In this document: one piece after another, positions 24,397 through 37,600 of the stretch | Layout of the letters: each line of letters starts with the position of its first letter | Numbering within the stretch: position 1 is the first letter of the stretch | Assembly: GCF_000002985.6 (NCBI RefSeq) | Contig: NC_003281.10 | Span: 5,456,001 to 5,520,000 of the forward strand | Direction of reading: 5' to 3' | Length of the DNA stretch: 64,000 nucleotides | Origin: Caenorhabditis elegans | Lineage: Eukaryota; Nematoda; Chromadorea; Rhabditida; Rhabditidae | The notes under the pieces: generated by a model | Databases searched by the model: none | Told to the model about the DNA's origin: nothing | The model's input: the letters and a program-made list of their open reading frames with translations, nothing else | Position numbers and translations under genes: made by a program

Positions 24397-27300
24397 TTAA
24401 TAAATTCGCTTCGAAGCCCTCGTGATCGTAGAAAGGAACTTCTTGTATCGGGTTCTCTCAACAACTGGAAGATTCGTGGCGAGCAACGCGGATGCATTTT
24501 TATCGGCCAGTGAATGTAGTTTTGACATGGCAAGTAGACTGTCTGATCCATAGAATACTGCGTCTCCAATGATTGATGCAGTCAGCTGAAGAATAAAAAT
24601 TTAGACCGTTTTTGAGAATAATTGAAGGTTTTTTTAAAATTTCAATTTAGTCGTTTTTCTTGGTAACTTTTACCAAAACATACTCAACAAGCTCCCCCTA
24701 ATTTCGAAAATTAATAAGTTGACAGAATTTTTAAAAAAAATCGAGTTCGAGAAGAAATAGTGATTATTACAGATTATTTAAAATTAAAATGTCTATTTTC
24801 TTCTTTAAAAAAAAGGGAAATTTCTCAAGAAATACTAGTTCTCATTTTTATCAATTTGACAATCCTGAAAAAAAAGATAAAACGTTTTAAAATGGGTTTT
24901 CAAAAAAGAACTTTAATTTTAAATGTTTTTTAAAACTCTTCTCCAACTTCTACAATTTTTCTTCTTTTTTTTCAATATTTAAAAACTAGAAAAAAATTTA
25001 TGTAATTTGTTATGGGGTTATTCAAGTAGTGTCGGAAAATTAAAAAGTGTAGAAAAATTACGTCACAACCTTATTCAAGTAGATAAAAACATGTATTTAA
25101 ATACATTTGTGACGTCACAAATGTATTTAAATGCATTTTGCTACATTACTTGAATAACCCCATTAGACAAACGACTCAAAAAATAGTGTTCACGATTTTT
25201 TTAATATTAAAATTCGTATAAATTTTTTTAATTATCGACAAATGGACGATGTTCAAAAAACAATTTTTCAAATTAAAATACTTTTTTAAAAATTTTTTTC
25301 AAAAATAGTTTAACCATCGAAAAACTCCCAGTTTTTGATTTTTTATTTATTTCGAGTTTTCAAGAATATTAAATTTTTTCTAAAATGTTCAAAATCTTAC
25401 CATTGCAAAATACGATTCATTCCTCTTCATTGCATCTACTAATCTTGCCAAATCCTGACTCAATTTATGACGGCGGAGCACAAATTCAGTTTCCATTTCA
25501 GGCGAAAGTGTACGCGACGCGACCGCGTTCAGACTATTCCTCACGAATTTTTGAGAATTCTTCAAAACTTGGCTAAAAAGTTGACAGAAAAGTGCAGTGA
25601 ATGATTTTAGCACTGAATTCTTCGCCGATTTCATTGCTATATCAAGCAGATCAATCGTCTCCACAAGTACTGTAAACCATGATTCATCAGATTTCTCGGT
25701 TCCCGGAGCCCGATCCATTTCAGTCCAACCGTCGGCAGCAATTCGTGAAAACACTACTTGAACAGCTAATGATTCCAGTTGACTTCCACCATACATTTCA
25801 ATTATCAACTTGAAAAGCTTCATCTCGTCAATGCTCTCGGCTCCAGGAATCTCTTCGACGAATTTTACAACAGAATCTGCAAAAAACTTGGGTAAAAGAA
25901 ATTATTTTTTTTAATAGTTGTAATTAAAAATGATTACCAAAGACTTCCTTTTTCGTCTCCGCTGTATGAACTCCTTGGAGCAAGCTTAAGGCTTCTGCCA
26001 CTGCAAATTCCGGCTCTCGGAGCTTCTCAGCGACATCCGCGGCGGTTCTATTCACAAATTTGACTGGAGCAGCTTCCTGAGCCACTTTCTTGAAAACCTT
26101 CAAAATATTCTCATTTTCAGATCCCTTTCCTGCTTTTATCAGCTTTTCCAGAACGTCCTTCGGTAGAGTTTTCAGGATTTTCTCGCAAAAGTTCCAGTTA
26201 TCGAAGATTAGTGAAATATTGATTGAAAGAAGGGCAAAAGCAGCCGAGAAATTGTCGTTTTCCGGTTTTTCTGTGACATTGTGAAGGAAATCCTGAAGAT
26301 TTTCGAGATTTTTAAGCTTCTTGCTAGCGGTAATTTGGCGAGTGTTGGAGCAGGAATTGATGATTGAAGGGAGATGCTTTGTGATTTCTTTTAGTCTGAA
26401 AAAAAAAATAAAGGTTAATTTAAAAAAATCCAGACTGATTTTTAATTTAAAATCGAGATTAATTGATTGGTTTCAACTGATTTTTCGCTATTTTTCAATG
26501 AAAATTATATAATTTTCTATCAAACTTTCACCATACTTCAACGTTTTCAAGTTTTCGATGAAAATGAGCTCCGAATCGTTGAGGTCAAAAGTGCTCCGTA
26601 AAACTGAAATCATCGCGTAGTAAATGCACGGGGACATGCATACTTCAGCAGTTTGGCATCGACGGGCAAGTTGCTTTAGCTGAAATTTTAAAAAATAAAA
26701 TCGTCTGAAAATTTCAAATTTTTACCTCATTTTTGGCTAAATTATCCTCAATTACTTTGGCAAGAAGCTGAGAGCACGTGGATTCTGAGAGAATTCCAGT
26801 GTAGAATTCCAGATGATTTTCGTAGATCTTTGAGAGCTGAAAATTAAAATAAAACTTTTAAATAAAACAAGATATTTCTCACCATTTCAAGTTGATTCTC
26901 GTCGATTTTCGTTTCTGGCAACTGTCCAGGCTCACCGCCGGCTAAAGCACTGACCATTCTCATTCCAAAATCTTTTTTCATGGATTTCTCCGGTAAAACT
27001 TGATTTTTCCAGAATTCTGCCAAAGATTCAAGATTTTGATGGTCTCCATATACCTGATCAGCTAGGAGGAGGCTTAGGAAGGGATAGGCAAGAGCTAAGG
27101 CGTCCGCTGAAATTTTTAAATTGAATTTAAGTTCTTAATATTTATATAGTTACCTTTACGTTCTTGTCTCCACGTATTCTGAATTACCACAGGAATTCCT
27201 TGCTTCATGTTTTGCAGAAGTTTTCCGAAACCATGGCCAAGAAGATTAGAGGTACTGATGAACTCGTTAGCAATTCTGATTTCGTTTCTAAAAATTACAT

Positions 27301-27773
27301 TTTGCAATTTCAAATTCAGAAATTTTTAAATTACATTGATTCTGAAGAATTGAGATGTTCTTCGATCAATTTCCAGCATGCCAAGGCAGAATCCACACCG
27401 AGAATCGAGAAATGTTTGCGGAAAATTGAAAGAAACGCTTCATCAACGTGCGCTTCGGATTTCTGAATTAAACTAATTTATTATTTCATCTCTATCACTA
27501 TTTTCAGTACCTTCTCCTTACAGATCTTCAAAGTTGCCTCCAAAATCGCTTGCGGGCGCCGACTGGCTTGAATTTTGTTGAGAAGGTCTTGCGCGGCCTT
27601 GTTGTCGCCTGAAGATTAATACTTTATATGTTTCAAAGCGTTAAAAAATTACTAATAAGTGCGAGAGCAATTGGTTTTTCTATGTTTTCCTCAGGTTTTT
27701 GCGAGTGCGCTCCGATTGCGTCTTTGAGAGCACTTGTCAGCTTTCTGCGTTTTTTATCTGGTCCATCAGCCAT
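24397..27773 (-). CDS. Unrecognised 693-residue alpha-helical protein with N-terminal basic signal
   Basis: Read on the minus strand, ten exons join in phase: 27653-27773, 27511-27608, 27335-27462, 27154-27287, 26883-27106, 26726-26836, 26537-26679, 25938-26395, 25401-25876 and 24397-24585. The start MADGPDKKRRKLTSALKDAI contains a classic nuclear-localisation string (KKRRK). The rest is Leu/Lys/Glu-rich and looks like helical repeats with no catalytic motif; typical pieces are CWKLIEEHLNSSESI, LLADQVYGDHQNLESL and SFTALFCQLFSQVLKNSQKF. A large scaffold of the HEAT/Urb2 nucleolar type is possible, but I cannot name the family. The gene is divergent from the chitin-binding gene, with 520 bases between starts, and convergent with the MGCC copy 2. 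Its last intron carries a 150-base MITE. Confidence 0.85.
25013..25162. mobile_element. 150-base MITE with TTA target duplication
   Basis: The ends are TGGGGTTATTCAAGTA and TACTTGAATAACCCCA, perfect 16-base inverted repeats, flanked directly by TTA on both sides (25010-25012 and 25163-25165). A three-base TTA duplication points to a PIF/Harbinger-type transposase. The interior holds an inner palindrome around CATTTGTGACGTCACAAATG (near 25105-25130), which includes a CRE-like TGACGTCA core. It lies inside the last intron of the minus-strand gene. Confidence 0.85.
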
Positions 27774-28292
27774 CTAAAAAGAATATTTTAATACTTACGT
27801 TTGTATTTGATCATAGGAAAACAGAATAAAATTCAAAAATTTGGTTTTATTTGAAGAAAATCACGGAAAAAATTGGCTAAAAAGTGAAAATTGCAAAGGT
27901 GCTCTGTCGCACTTTTTTTTGGCGGAGGTTTAAATGAGTTTTTTAGAAAACAATATTAGGAGTATAGACGGCAGAAAGATTTATGACAAAATCATATGTA
28001 AAATGTATAATATAAAAGTCAATGAACAAAAATTATTTCAGTTTCTTAGAGAATATAAGAAGTTTCGACACAAACAGCGAAAAAAAAAATCATTTGAAAA
28101 ATTACAGTAGCCAATCGCTTCGAGACCGTGGACAAAAACTTTGAGCTGCTGCTTTGACTATAGTTTGCGAAATTGGTTTTTTTCTTCAATTTTGAAATAT
28201 GTTCTTCAAGGTTTTCAGTTTTTCTTTTATCAATTAACAATTTTCTTTGAAATCATTTGTTTTCTCTAATTAAATATCGTGTTTTCAGCAAA

Positions 28293-29887
28293 ATGAGATT
28301 ATTGCCTTGTCTAACGACTCTACTTCTCACGATATCAACTGTAAACTCGAAATTTGTCACAGGTAGTTGTCGTCGGGCTTTGAAAACGATATACATCAAA
28401 TTTTATTTCAGATTGCACGAATGTTGGAGACGGAATGTACCCTCTGGGTGCCTGTGAACCGAGATTCCTAGCTTGCGTCAGCGGCGAGGCTCGATATATG
28501 GACTGCCCGGAGGATCTGGTTTATCACAAAAATCTGGAGTTTTGTGATTGGAGGCACAATGTGTTTGAATGTGGAGAGGAAGGAGAAGAAAACGAGTTTT
28601 CTGGTGATGGTTCCGGTGAAAGCTCAGGAGACGAAGAAATCACATTTGGCGATTCGTCGGGAGAATCTTCTGGCGACGAGCTGCTAGAAAATGGTACATT
28701 TTTCATAAAATAGACTTAGAAAACTACTTCAGTATGCAGAAAACTTTCAAAATAATTATTATACAAAAAGTCCAAATGTTGCTCTAGAGAAATATTTAAA
28801 GATTGTGTTGTAAGTTTCAGAATATTGTATGAAAAAGTGAAAATAATTATGCCCAAAAATTGCATTTTCTGACAAATCCTCTCCACTAATATTTTTCAGT
28901 GTGCGAGAGTCTCAAAGATGGCGTCTACTCCTCCGGCACTTGCAGTAGCTCCTATATTATTTGCAACTCCGGCTCACCTCGATTCCTCAGCTGCTCAACA
29001 CCTCTTATCTACGATCCAACCAATAAAAAGTGTTCATGGAAAGGAATGATTGATGAATGTTCTCAAGTATCAGGAGAATATTGTGAATCCGATGGAAATA
29101 TCTCAAAGTCCGAGTGCTCCAATGTTTTCTTCTCGTGTTCTGAAGGCATCGCTCACCGTAGAAATTGCCCGGCGAATCTTGTCTTCAATCCAGCGATTTC
29201 CTCTTGTGATTGGCCAAAAAATGTGATGGATTGTTCTGAAAAATCTGAAAAGCCACAAAACTGCGGCGAAGTCGACGGATATTTCTCATTTGGCAGATGC
29301 TCTTCATCATTTTCAGCCTGTACAAATGGCATTCCAATTGTCATGTTTTGTCCAGATGGGCTAATGTTTTCCGAGAAAAATCAAATGTGTGACTATGAAT
29401 GGAACGTTGACGAGTGTGACTTGGAATCATCTGGATTTATGGAAAACTACAAAGCCAGTGAAGCCTTAACGCCCTGCACAAATATGGACAATGGTCTCTA
29501 TGCTCTCGATTGTACCCCGCGAGTTCTATCGTGTCAAAATGGACGAGAGAATATTTTTGAGTGCCCACCGAGTCTGGTTTTCAATGAGAATTCTTTGATA
29601 TGTGACTACCCGGAGACTTCTCTGAAATGCTGCATGGAAGGTAATAGTGATTCCAAATTACAATTGAATAAAACGATTTTTCAGACGCATTGCTCATTCG
29701 TGATGCCTCCATTGGAACATACGACTGCTCCATCGACGGGCTCTTCTCAAGTACTTTATGCTCCCGTAACTACCACAAATGCTCCAACGGCCAGCTCATC
29801 CCACACGAATGTGCTGATTCGAATGCTGTTTTCTCTGCAAGTGCTGCCAAATGCGTGGATTCTTCACTTCTAGAGCAATGCCAATAA
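28293..29887 (+). CDS. Secreted protein with six chitin-binding (peritrophin-A/CBM14) domains and a Ser-Gly linker
   Basis: Four exons (28293-28362, 28412-28693, 28900-29640, 29685-29887) encode 431 residues. A signal peptide ([19 protein letters not shown]) precedes six cysteine-spaced chitin-binding domains. They open at [57 protein letters not shown] and [11 protein letters not shown]. Between domains 1 and 2 lies an acidic Ser-Gly linker ([14 protein letters not shown], then [11 protein letters not shown]) of the kind that carries chondroitin chains on the C. elegans eggshell proteoglycans CPG-1/CPG-2. A role in eggshell or other chitin-containing matrix is inferred from this. A trans-splice-type acceptor GTTTTCAG ends at 28288, four bases before the start codon. 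I recall C. elegans R02F2.4 as this gene. Confidence 0.93.
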
Positions 29888-31641
29888 TCTGATTATAGCT
29901 GTATATACTAACCCTTTGCTGAAAAATATATTGCATTTTAAATTTTGTCTTGAAAATATTTTTTAAATTGTGAATTTTATACAAAAATAAATCTTTGCTG
30001 TTTTCATACGAAATGTCCACAAAAATTAAAAAAAAAACATACCAAGGGAATTTTTCTGAGTTGATTCAAAATTGAAAAAAGGTATCGGGCCGTTCAAGTT
30101 TCAATTTTTCAAGAAATGTTGGCTGTAGTTCAAAATTAATTGATGCGAAACGGATGAAACTAATTGAAAACATGAATTTGCAGTTTTGGCGCCAAATACC
30201 TTACGAGACCCATCGTTCTGAGGCGGGGCTTTTTCAATTGACAATGGAGCGCGTTTTCACGTTGACTTGAAAAATGAATTTTTCTGCCTACCTATAATAA
30301 TTTTTTCAGGAAAATTTGAAAGAAAATTCAATTTTGAATGTTTCTAAAAAAAGTTGGATACAAATTTGAGAGTCATTAATTTTACCAGATCATTGTCATA
30401 ACCAATCATAATTGTTTTCCCTCTCACCCTTATCCACTAAATAAAAACCAATTGTTCACAAAGTTGACCTTATCCCTTCTTCCTCTTCACATGAGTGATG
30501 AGCAAGAAGGCAGGTAGGCTTCTCCAGACGGGAACGGCCTCTTCTTATCCGTCAGCTGACATCTTACTCTACATCAAGTTGTGGAGGACATCTCTACGCA
30601 TTGATTGGTCACTTTTGCTCATTGGCCTTCTTCCACCACCCCCGTCATCTGAAAATATTGTTTTTGATTAGTTGTTGGGAAGAATAGTATATTGTTTTAT
30701 TGATCTCGTGTCGTCATATGCTTTTTTCGATTATAAATTTTTAGAGCTTGTAATAGTTTTTCTTTGCTTCTCAGTCAAAATGCTTTATGGATTTTTTTTA
30801 AAAAAGAGCAAAAACCAAAACGATCAACACAAAAACAATTGTAATTAAAAATTCTCTTTAAAACATTTTCACTTCCTATTTTTGATAGTTAACTTTTTTT
30901 TATGAATTTCACATTTTTAGAGTTTCAATTTTCGGTTTTCCTATAACTACAACATTTCAACATTTTTTTTGGAAATGATGTTTTAATTTACTATTCAAAA
31001 GTAGGTAAAACTCTTTGTAGTTGCTGTTGAATTCTAGATAAAACAAGAATTTGTAGGCTTTAAGAAATAAATACATATTTTTTCAAACTGTAAATACACA
31101 AAAACACTGATAATTTGAATGCAAAAAATAAAAAGAATTGTGAAAAATAGTTCAAAATCAGATATTTTTGCCCATAGCTCTTAGAATCCTCGGAGAGTAC
31201 ATGAGCTGGGTAAGTTGACACTTGAATATATAAAGGGCTAATTATTTGGTAGAATGACGTCACACACCATTTTCTGTAGGCTTTTACAGCTGGATGTGAC
31301 GTCACATAAAGGAAAAGCCAAGTGATTTCTCTCCGCCCTAAACTAAGTGAAGAATAAGTTCCTAGACACCTTGGAGGTCCCATCTTTCTCTCTACTTCTC
31401 TCGCCTCACAACATTGCTCTCAATAACACAACAAAGAGGGAATCAGTTACACCTGAGAGCAATAGAATGCTCCAATTGAAAGTTCAAAATGCTCTTTTGT
31501 TTCCTACCTTCAAAACGCCATATGACTTTAAGCTTTTTTTCATTCTTTTTGCAGAGGAGCAAAGGTTTCAAGCTCAAATTCCCTGTTATCTGGGGGTCTC
31601 TTGAGTCTCCATTCTATATCATTGGCTCCCCTGTGGCTCAA
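29888..31641. other. Gene-free stretch before the RhoGEF gene
   Basis: There is a poly(A) signal (AATAAATC near 29986) for the chitin-binding gene, then about 1.6 kb of AT-rich sequence without exons I can support. An acceptor TTCTTTTTGCAG ends at 31554 and opens a frame continuous with the RhoGEF first exon, so the true first exon of that gene may start at 31555 by trans-splicing or be preceded by an unseen 5' exon. A TGACGTCAC string occurs at about 31255 and 31297. Confidence 0.5.
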
Positions 31642-34600
31642 ATGCTCAACCCAAACGATGCAGACGATTCGGATAGTTCGACTGACTCTTCACCGCCCGT
31701 TGCCGTGCCGAGACCCAAGCGTTCGGCTACCGTATCACCCAGCACTAGAAATTCATTTTATAATTCCAGGTGAGATGAATTCGTTAACTTTTTGATTTCA
31801 AAATTTTACAAATGAATCATATCGAAATTTTGGGCTTGTGTGTATAATGCAAAAACTTATAAATTCCGGGGTTTCAGTTGTTTAAAAAAATTATTCCAAA
31901 TTATTCAAATACGTTCAAAACTCGCTAAGTTGCGTATCTTCAAACTGGCGTATCTTAAAAATACAAATCTAAAGAACAAATGTTCAACTAACAAAATAAT
32001 CAGAAATATTTTTGCTTTCTTTCTCATTACTTTTAGTTTTAAAATACAAATGATTTGTTGAGTTACACAAATAAAAAATCATTTTACAAAATATCACCAA
32101 TTGTTTGTGAACTGTTGTGCTGAACCAGTCATAATTCAACATACATTGAATTTCACAAGAAAAAAATTGATGGATAGTAACTAAAAAATATTTTTCTTCA
32201 TTTTATAAATTTCATGTTTTTTGATATTTTCATGTTCAGCCAAGTTACAGATCATTTTCCAAAAAAATCCAATATCAGCCATAAAACTCTTCACATCCAA
32301 CGCAAAAACTTGAAATTTGTACGAAATATCATAATTTTTAGTGCTCTATCGTTCTTGCTTTAAAACAATTGAAATATTCCCAGTGGTTTTAAAGCAAGAA
32401 AGAAGAGTCACGTGAGAATGAAATTTAGGTTCCTGTTTTATTTTCAGGTCGTTTGAAACGATTTTTCATCAAAAATGAACATGAAATTCGTAAATAACGT
32501 GTTCTCAGCATTCTAAAAATACATTTTTTGACCCCAATATCTCAATTTCATTTTTTGTCATTTTCCGAAAGGCAAACATCCGATTTCATTTTTCGGAGCG
32601 GAGGACGATTTTCGAGATTAACATTATTTTTGAAATTTTTTAAATTGAACCTGATAGAGCACTAAAAATGATGATGTTTCGTCCAAATTTCAAGTTTTTG
32701 CGTTGGATATGAAGAGTTTTATGAAGGAAATTGGATTTTTTCGGAAAACGGTCTGTAACTTGGTTAAACATGAACATTTCAAAAAACATACAATTGATGA
32801 AATGTGGCAAAATGTTTTTCAATTAATAATTCAACAAAAGTTTTCTTTTGAAATTATGTGAATGTTGAGTTATAACTGATACAACAGAAAACTTTTCAAA
32901 AATTTTGGCGACCTTTTAGAAAATGTCTTTGGCACCGTGTAACTCAACAAATCCTTTGTATTTTGTAGTAAAAAGTAATGCAAATGCAAAAGAAATAAAA
33001 AATATTTTTGATCATTTTGTTAGTTGAACATTTGTTTCATAGACGTGTATTTTTCAAGATACGCCAGTTTGAAGATACGCATTGTTAATCAATGGTTGGC
33101 CCGAGGCAGGGAAGTGGGCTTTGTTGGCCCTACATGGCCATTTTTTTTCCTATTTTATCAAATTGTGAACATTTATTTTACAGAAGACGGAGTGATGCAA
33201 ATCTAAACTTTTTCAACGAGAGAGAACGCCAGCGTGAGAGACGCAGAAGCATGGTTCGTGCGAGCCGCGAGAGAAGTGAATCCAGAAGAGCTTCACAACA
33301 AAATCTCAGGAAAACGAATAGTGAGCCAAATGTGGATATGCCATCGGTACGTTAAAAAGAGGGACGTGAGCTGCATATTTGGAAATTTTGAAATCTTTCA
33401 GATCGATGTGGAAGCTCTTCAAAAGCTATTACTTTCCATTCCGAAATTTGTGTCGGCTTCCAGAAATCGAATAGTAAGTTTTTGTGAATATTCTAGCGAT
33501 TACGTGTAGGCAATAAAACGACTATGTACCTGTTTCCTTTCAAGGCAACCTTCTCGTGCCAACTGCACTGGGCTCATACTAAAAGACTGCCTAAAGACGT
33601 GTCTACCTACCATGAAGCCCCAGAATGTTTAGAAATCCATGCAAATTTCAGAACCAACGGCACGATTCGGATTCCGGTGGAGAAATGACAACTGAGATCG
33701 AAGAACTCAAAGATGCCGCAAAAAGTATTCAATCCCTACAACGTGTGCTCGCCTATCCATCCCAAACATCTTCGGATCGTGGAGGTAACCGTCGTCTAGC
33801 AGATCCCGTCGAGTCGTGCCTTGAATCTTCAGTTTTCTCCGACGTCGACGAGTCCTCGCTGGCCACTGACACCATCGAAGGTCGACGATCTGGGATCTCA
33901 ACTCGACTGGGTCATCCACGAGGTGTTATGCAATTTATTCCATCTATAAGAAACGATCAATTTGTGCCTACTTCCGAGATACGGAGGAACTCGATTTCCA
34001 GAAAATCTTCGGTACCCGATGGGTTTATGACTAGTGAAATGGAGTCCGAGCCGGTACCAAATGTTAGGAATAGGTAGGGTTATTATACTACATGCCACCG
34101 AAAATTTGAAATTGTCTTAAACCTGAGTTGCGTTTGCATTCTTGGTAGCTTACGAATTCTTGGGATTTTCAGATCTTGACTACATGATACAAACAGACAA
34201 CCAAAACACCATTTTCCTTCATTATCATCTTCTACAGCCCCATTTTTCAGACGCCGTGGAATAGTCGATGAAATGTTCTCCTCTTCAACATCTCTCCTCG
34301 TGGATAGACCGTCTGAAACCCTTGCAGGAGTGAATCGGTTTGCAAAGCTTCTTGATACTTTTCGCAGTCGACCCACATCCCCGGAGCAGCACCCTTCAAT
34401 CTCGTGGAATCCATATGTTTATTCTGATGGAGGGGAAGCTCTAGAGACCTGTGGGATGGAAGATTCTTTACACGAAGCTGACATTTTGTTATGGAAGAAG
34501 AGGAGTCGGGCAAGTCTACGAAGACATTATAGTGTTAGACACCTTGCTGCTCGAGAGCTGTTAGACACTGAGAAGTCATTTGTAGAGGGCCTAGAGTTCC

Positions 34601-37600
34601 TGGTTACGGTAAGCAGCTTTCCCGTGAATCAAACAAAAAGAATTTCCAGAAGTACATGAGACCTCTCCGTCAACCATTAGAATGCACACTGATCGAAGCA
34701 TCACTGGTAGACAAGATTTTCTACCGGATACCAGAGATTCTGGCTCATCACCAAGTTTTGCTCACTACGCTGAGCCAACGGATAGATCAGTGGCATAAAG
34801 ATGCAATACTGGGAGATGTGCTTCTAGCCCATGTGAGTTTGAAATTTTAAACCTTCTGGGCTACCAAGTACCGCTTCCACTATCCTTTCCATCTAAAATT
34901 CTAAAATTCCAGTTCTCCAAGCAATCAATGATAGAAACCTATATCTCATTTGTGGATAATTTCAAGTTTGCCAAGGCATCAATAATCCAAGCCAGACAGA
35001 AGCACGCATTTGAAAAATATTATAATGTGAGTTTCTCCTGTCATCTTCTGAAACCCAGTTCAATTAAATTTCAGAGATGCTGCCGAGACCATCCTAACAA
35101 GTTGGACCTAGATTCTCTTCTTATTTCACCGATTCAACGCGTTCCTAGATACGAATTAATAGTAAAACAAATGCTGAAACACACTCCCGTTGAACACGAG
35201 GATCGAGAGCGACTGCTCAGGGCTCAGAGGCATATTCATTGTCTTGCTGTGGCAATCAATCAGCATAAGGATGGAAGTGAGCAAATGGAACAGAGACTAA
35301 GGGAAATTGAGGCCATAGTTGATGGGTTGGATGATGTAAGTTTGTTTTTTCAAAAGGGTTCTCATACAAAACGCTTCGAGACTACAAAAACATCAAACCG
35401 AAATATATTCAGTTGTTTTATCCAAAAACTTCCAAAACTCAATAATTGCTTATCTTCAAACTGTCGTATCTTGAAAAATACAAATCTAGAAAACAAATGT
35501 TTAACTAAAAACTGATCGGAAATATTTTTTCTTTCTTGTGCAATATGTTTTGTTGCTAATTACGAATTACTTGTTGGGTTGCACAGTGTCAAAGACATTT
35601 TACCAAAAGCCACCAATTTTTTGAGAACTTTTCTGTTGTATCAGTTATAACTCAACATCAATTGACTTTCACAAAAAAAGTTTGTTGGATTGTAAATTTA
35701 AAATATTTTTCTACAATTTATCAATTGTAGGTTTTTTGAAATTTTCATGTTTAGCCAAGCAATTGAAAAAAATTCCCAGTGGTTTTAAAGCAAGAACGAA
35801 GAGTCACGTGAGAATGAAAATTAGGTTCATGTTTTAATTGCAGGTCGTTTGAAACGATTTTTCATCAAAAATGAACATGAAATTCGTAAATAACGTGTTC
35901 TCAGCATTCTAAAAATACATTTTTTGACCCCAATATCTCAATTTCATTTTTTGTCATTTTCCGAAAGGCAAACATCCGATTTCATTTTTCGGAGCGGAGG
36001 ACGATTTTCGAGATTAACATTATTTTTGAAATTCCTTCAATGGAATCTAATAGAGCACTAAAAATGATGATGTTTCGCCCAAATTTCAAGTTTTTGCGTT
36101 GGATATGAAGTATTTTATGGCTGATATAGGATTTTTTGGAAAACGGTCTGCAACTTGGCTAAACATGAAAATATCAAAAAATTTACAATTGAGAAATTGT
36201 AGAAAAATTTATAACTGATACAACAGAAAACTTTTCAAAATTTTTAGTGACTTTTGGTCAAATGACTTTAACTCTGTGTAACTCAACAAGTAGTTGGTAT
36301 TTTGCAATAAAAAGTAATGCAAAAGAAAGAACAAATATTTCTGATCAATTTGTTAGTTGAACATTTGTTTTCTAGACTTGTATTTTTTAAGATACACCAG
36401 TTTGAAGATAAGCAATTTAGCGATTTTAGGTAGTTATGTGGACGACCGTGGCTTGCACTTTTTGATGGCAGATATTATTTTAGTGATGAGAAATCAAAAA
36501 GTGCCATTTATTGATCTACAGGAACTCTTTCGTTTCAGCTCGTCACCAAAGATCGGACCCTTCTACGGCATGACATCATTACACTGAAGGGGACCGATCG
36601 AGAGCGGTGTATATTTATGCTATCTGATCTTTTACTGGTTACGAGTGTCAAGAAGAAGCCCAAGGTCTTGTATAGTAAAATGTCGTGAGTTCAGCTGTTT
36701 ACCTATCAGGTTTTCATTTTTCTTTAGCTCCCAATCCATGGGCTTCTTGGAGGGAAATCGTTTCAAGCTCCTGTTCAAAGTGGCACTGGAAGATGTTCAA
36801 ATATCAAAAGACACACTTTCACAACTAGAAGAAGTTGAGCGGAAACTGGAGTCCTCTCGGGAAGATGATCGAGTTCTTAAGAAAATGTCGCAATTGTGCA
36901 GTCTGTTGAAGTGCGAAAGGAAGGTTAGTCGAAATATTTTATTGAAGATAGTGTCTTATTAATATAGCTACATATTCACATATATACTTGTGTCTAGCGA
37001 TCAGGAAGTGAACAATATCCAATAGGGTTTTGCCCCGACACCGTTAAATTTCGGAATGTACCACAGCAGCTAACAGATCCACTGTTGTCGCCAGAGAATG
37101 GTAGACCTGAAAACAAGACTCTTCAGTGACGAAACATTTTAAAAACCTACCTTTAGTAAAGTATTGATAATAACAAGGAGCTGCCATATCAGACCCTACA
37201 AGCCGAATGACAGATGTTACAGTAGACAGCGTACCACCGATGATTCCAAATATCAGCACAGCTGCGTTTAGGGCAAGGATCAGTTTTGGAGTCAGACGTA
37301 GAATTCTATAATTTTTTTTCAAATAACATCCGCAATCTATCTAGCTTACTCCTTAAACGTTGCTCTCTCGTGAGTCGGCTCTGCAGCATCAGACTTTTCA
37401 TTACCCTGCAGCCAGATTATTTCCTGAGTGCGAATTGAGAGATAGAAAATTGGTGGCAAAATTAAGGTCATTAGAACCATGGTGGATGCTCCGATCTGTA
37501 ATAGTTTTCTTTAAAAAGGCATTGGGATTTCAAAAATATTCGATCAAGATGCAAATTTACCAAGTCCAAAACCGGTCCAAAGTGGGGAATAGATAATCCA

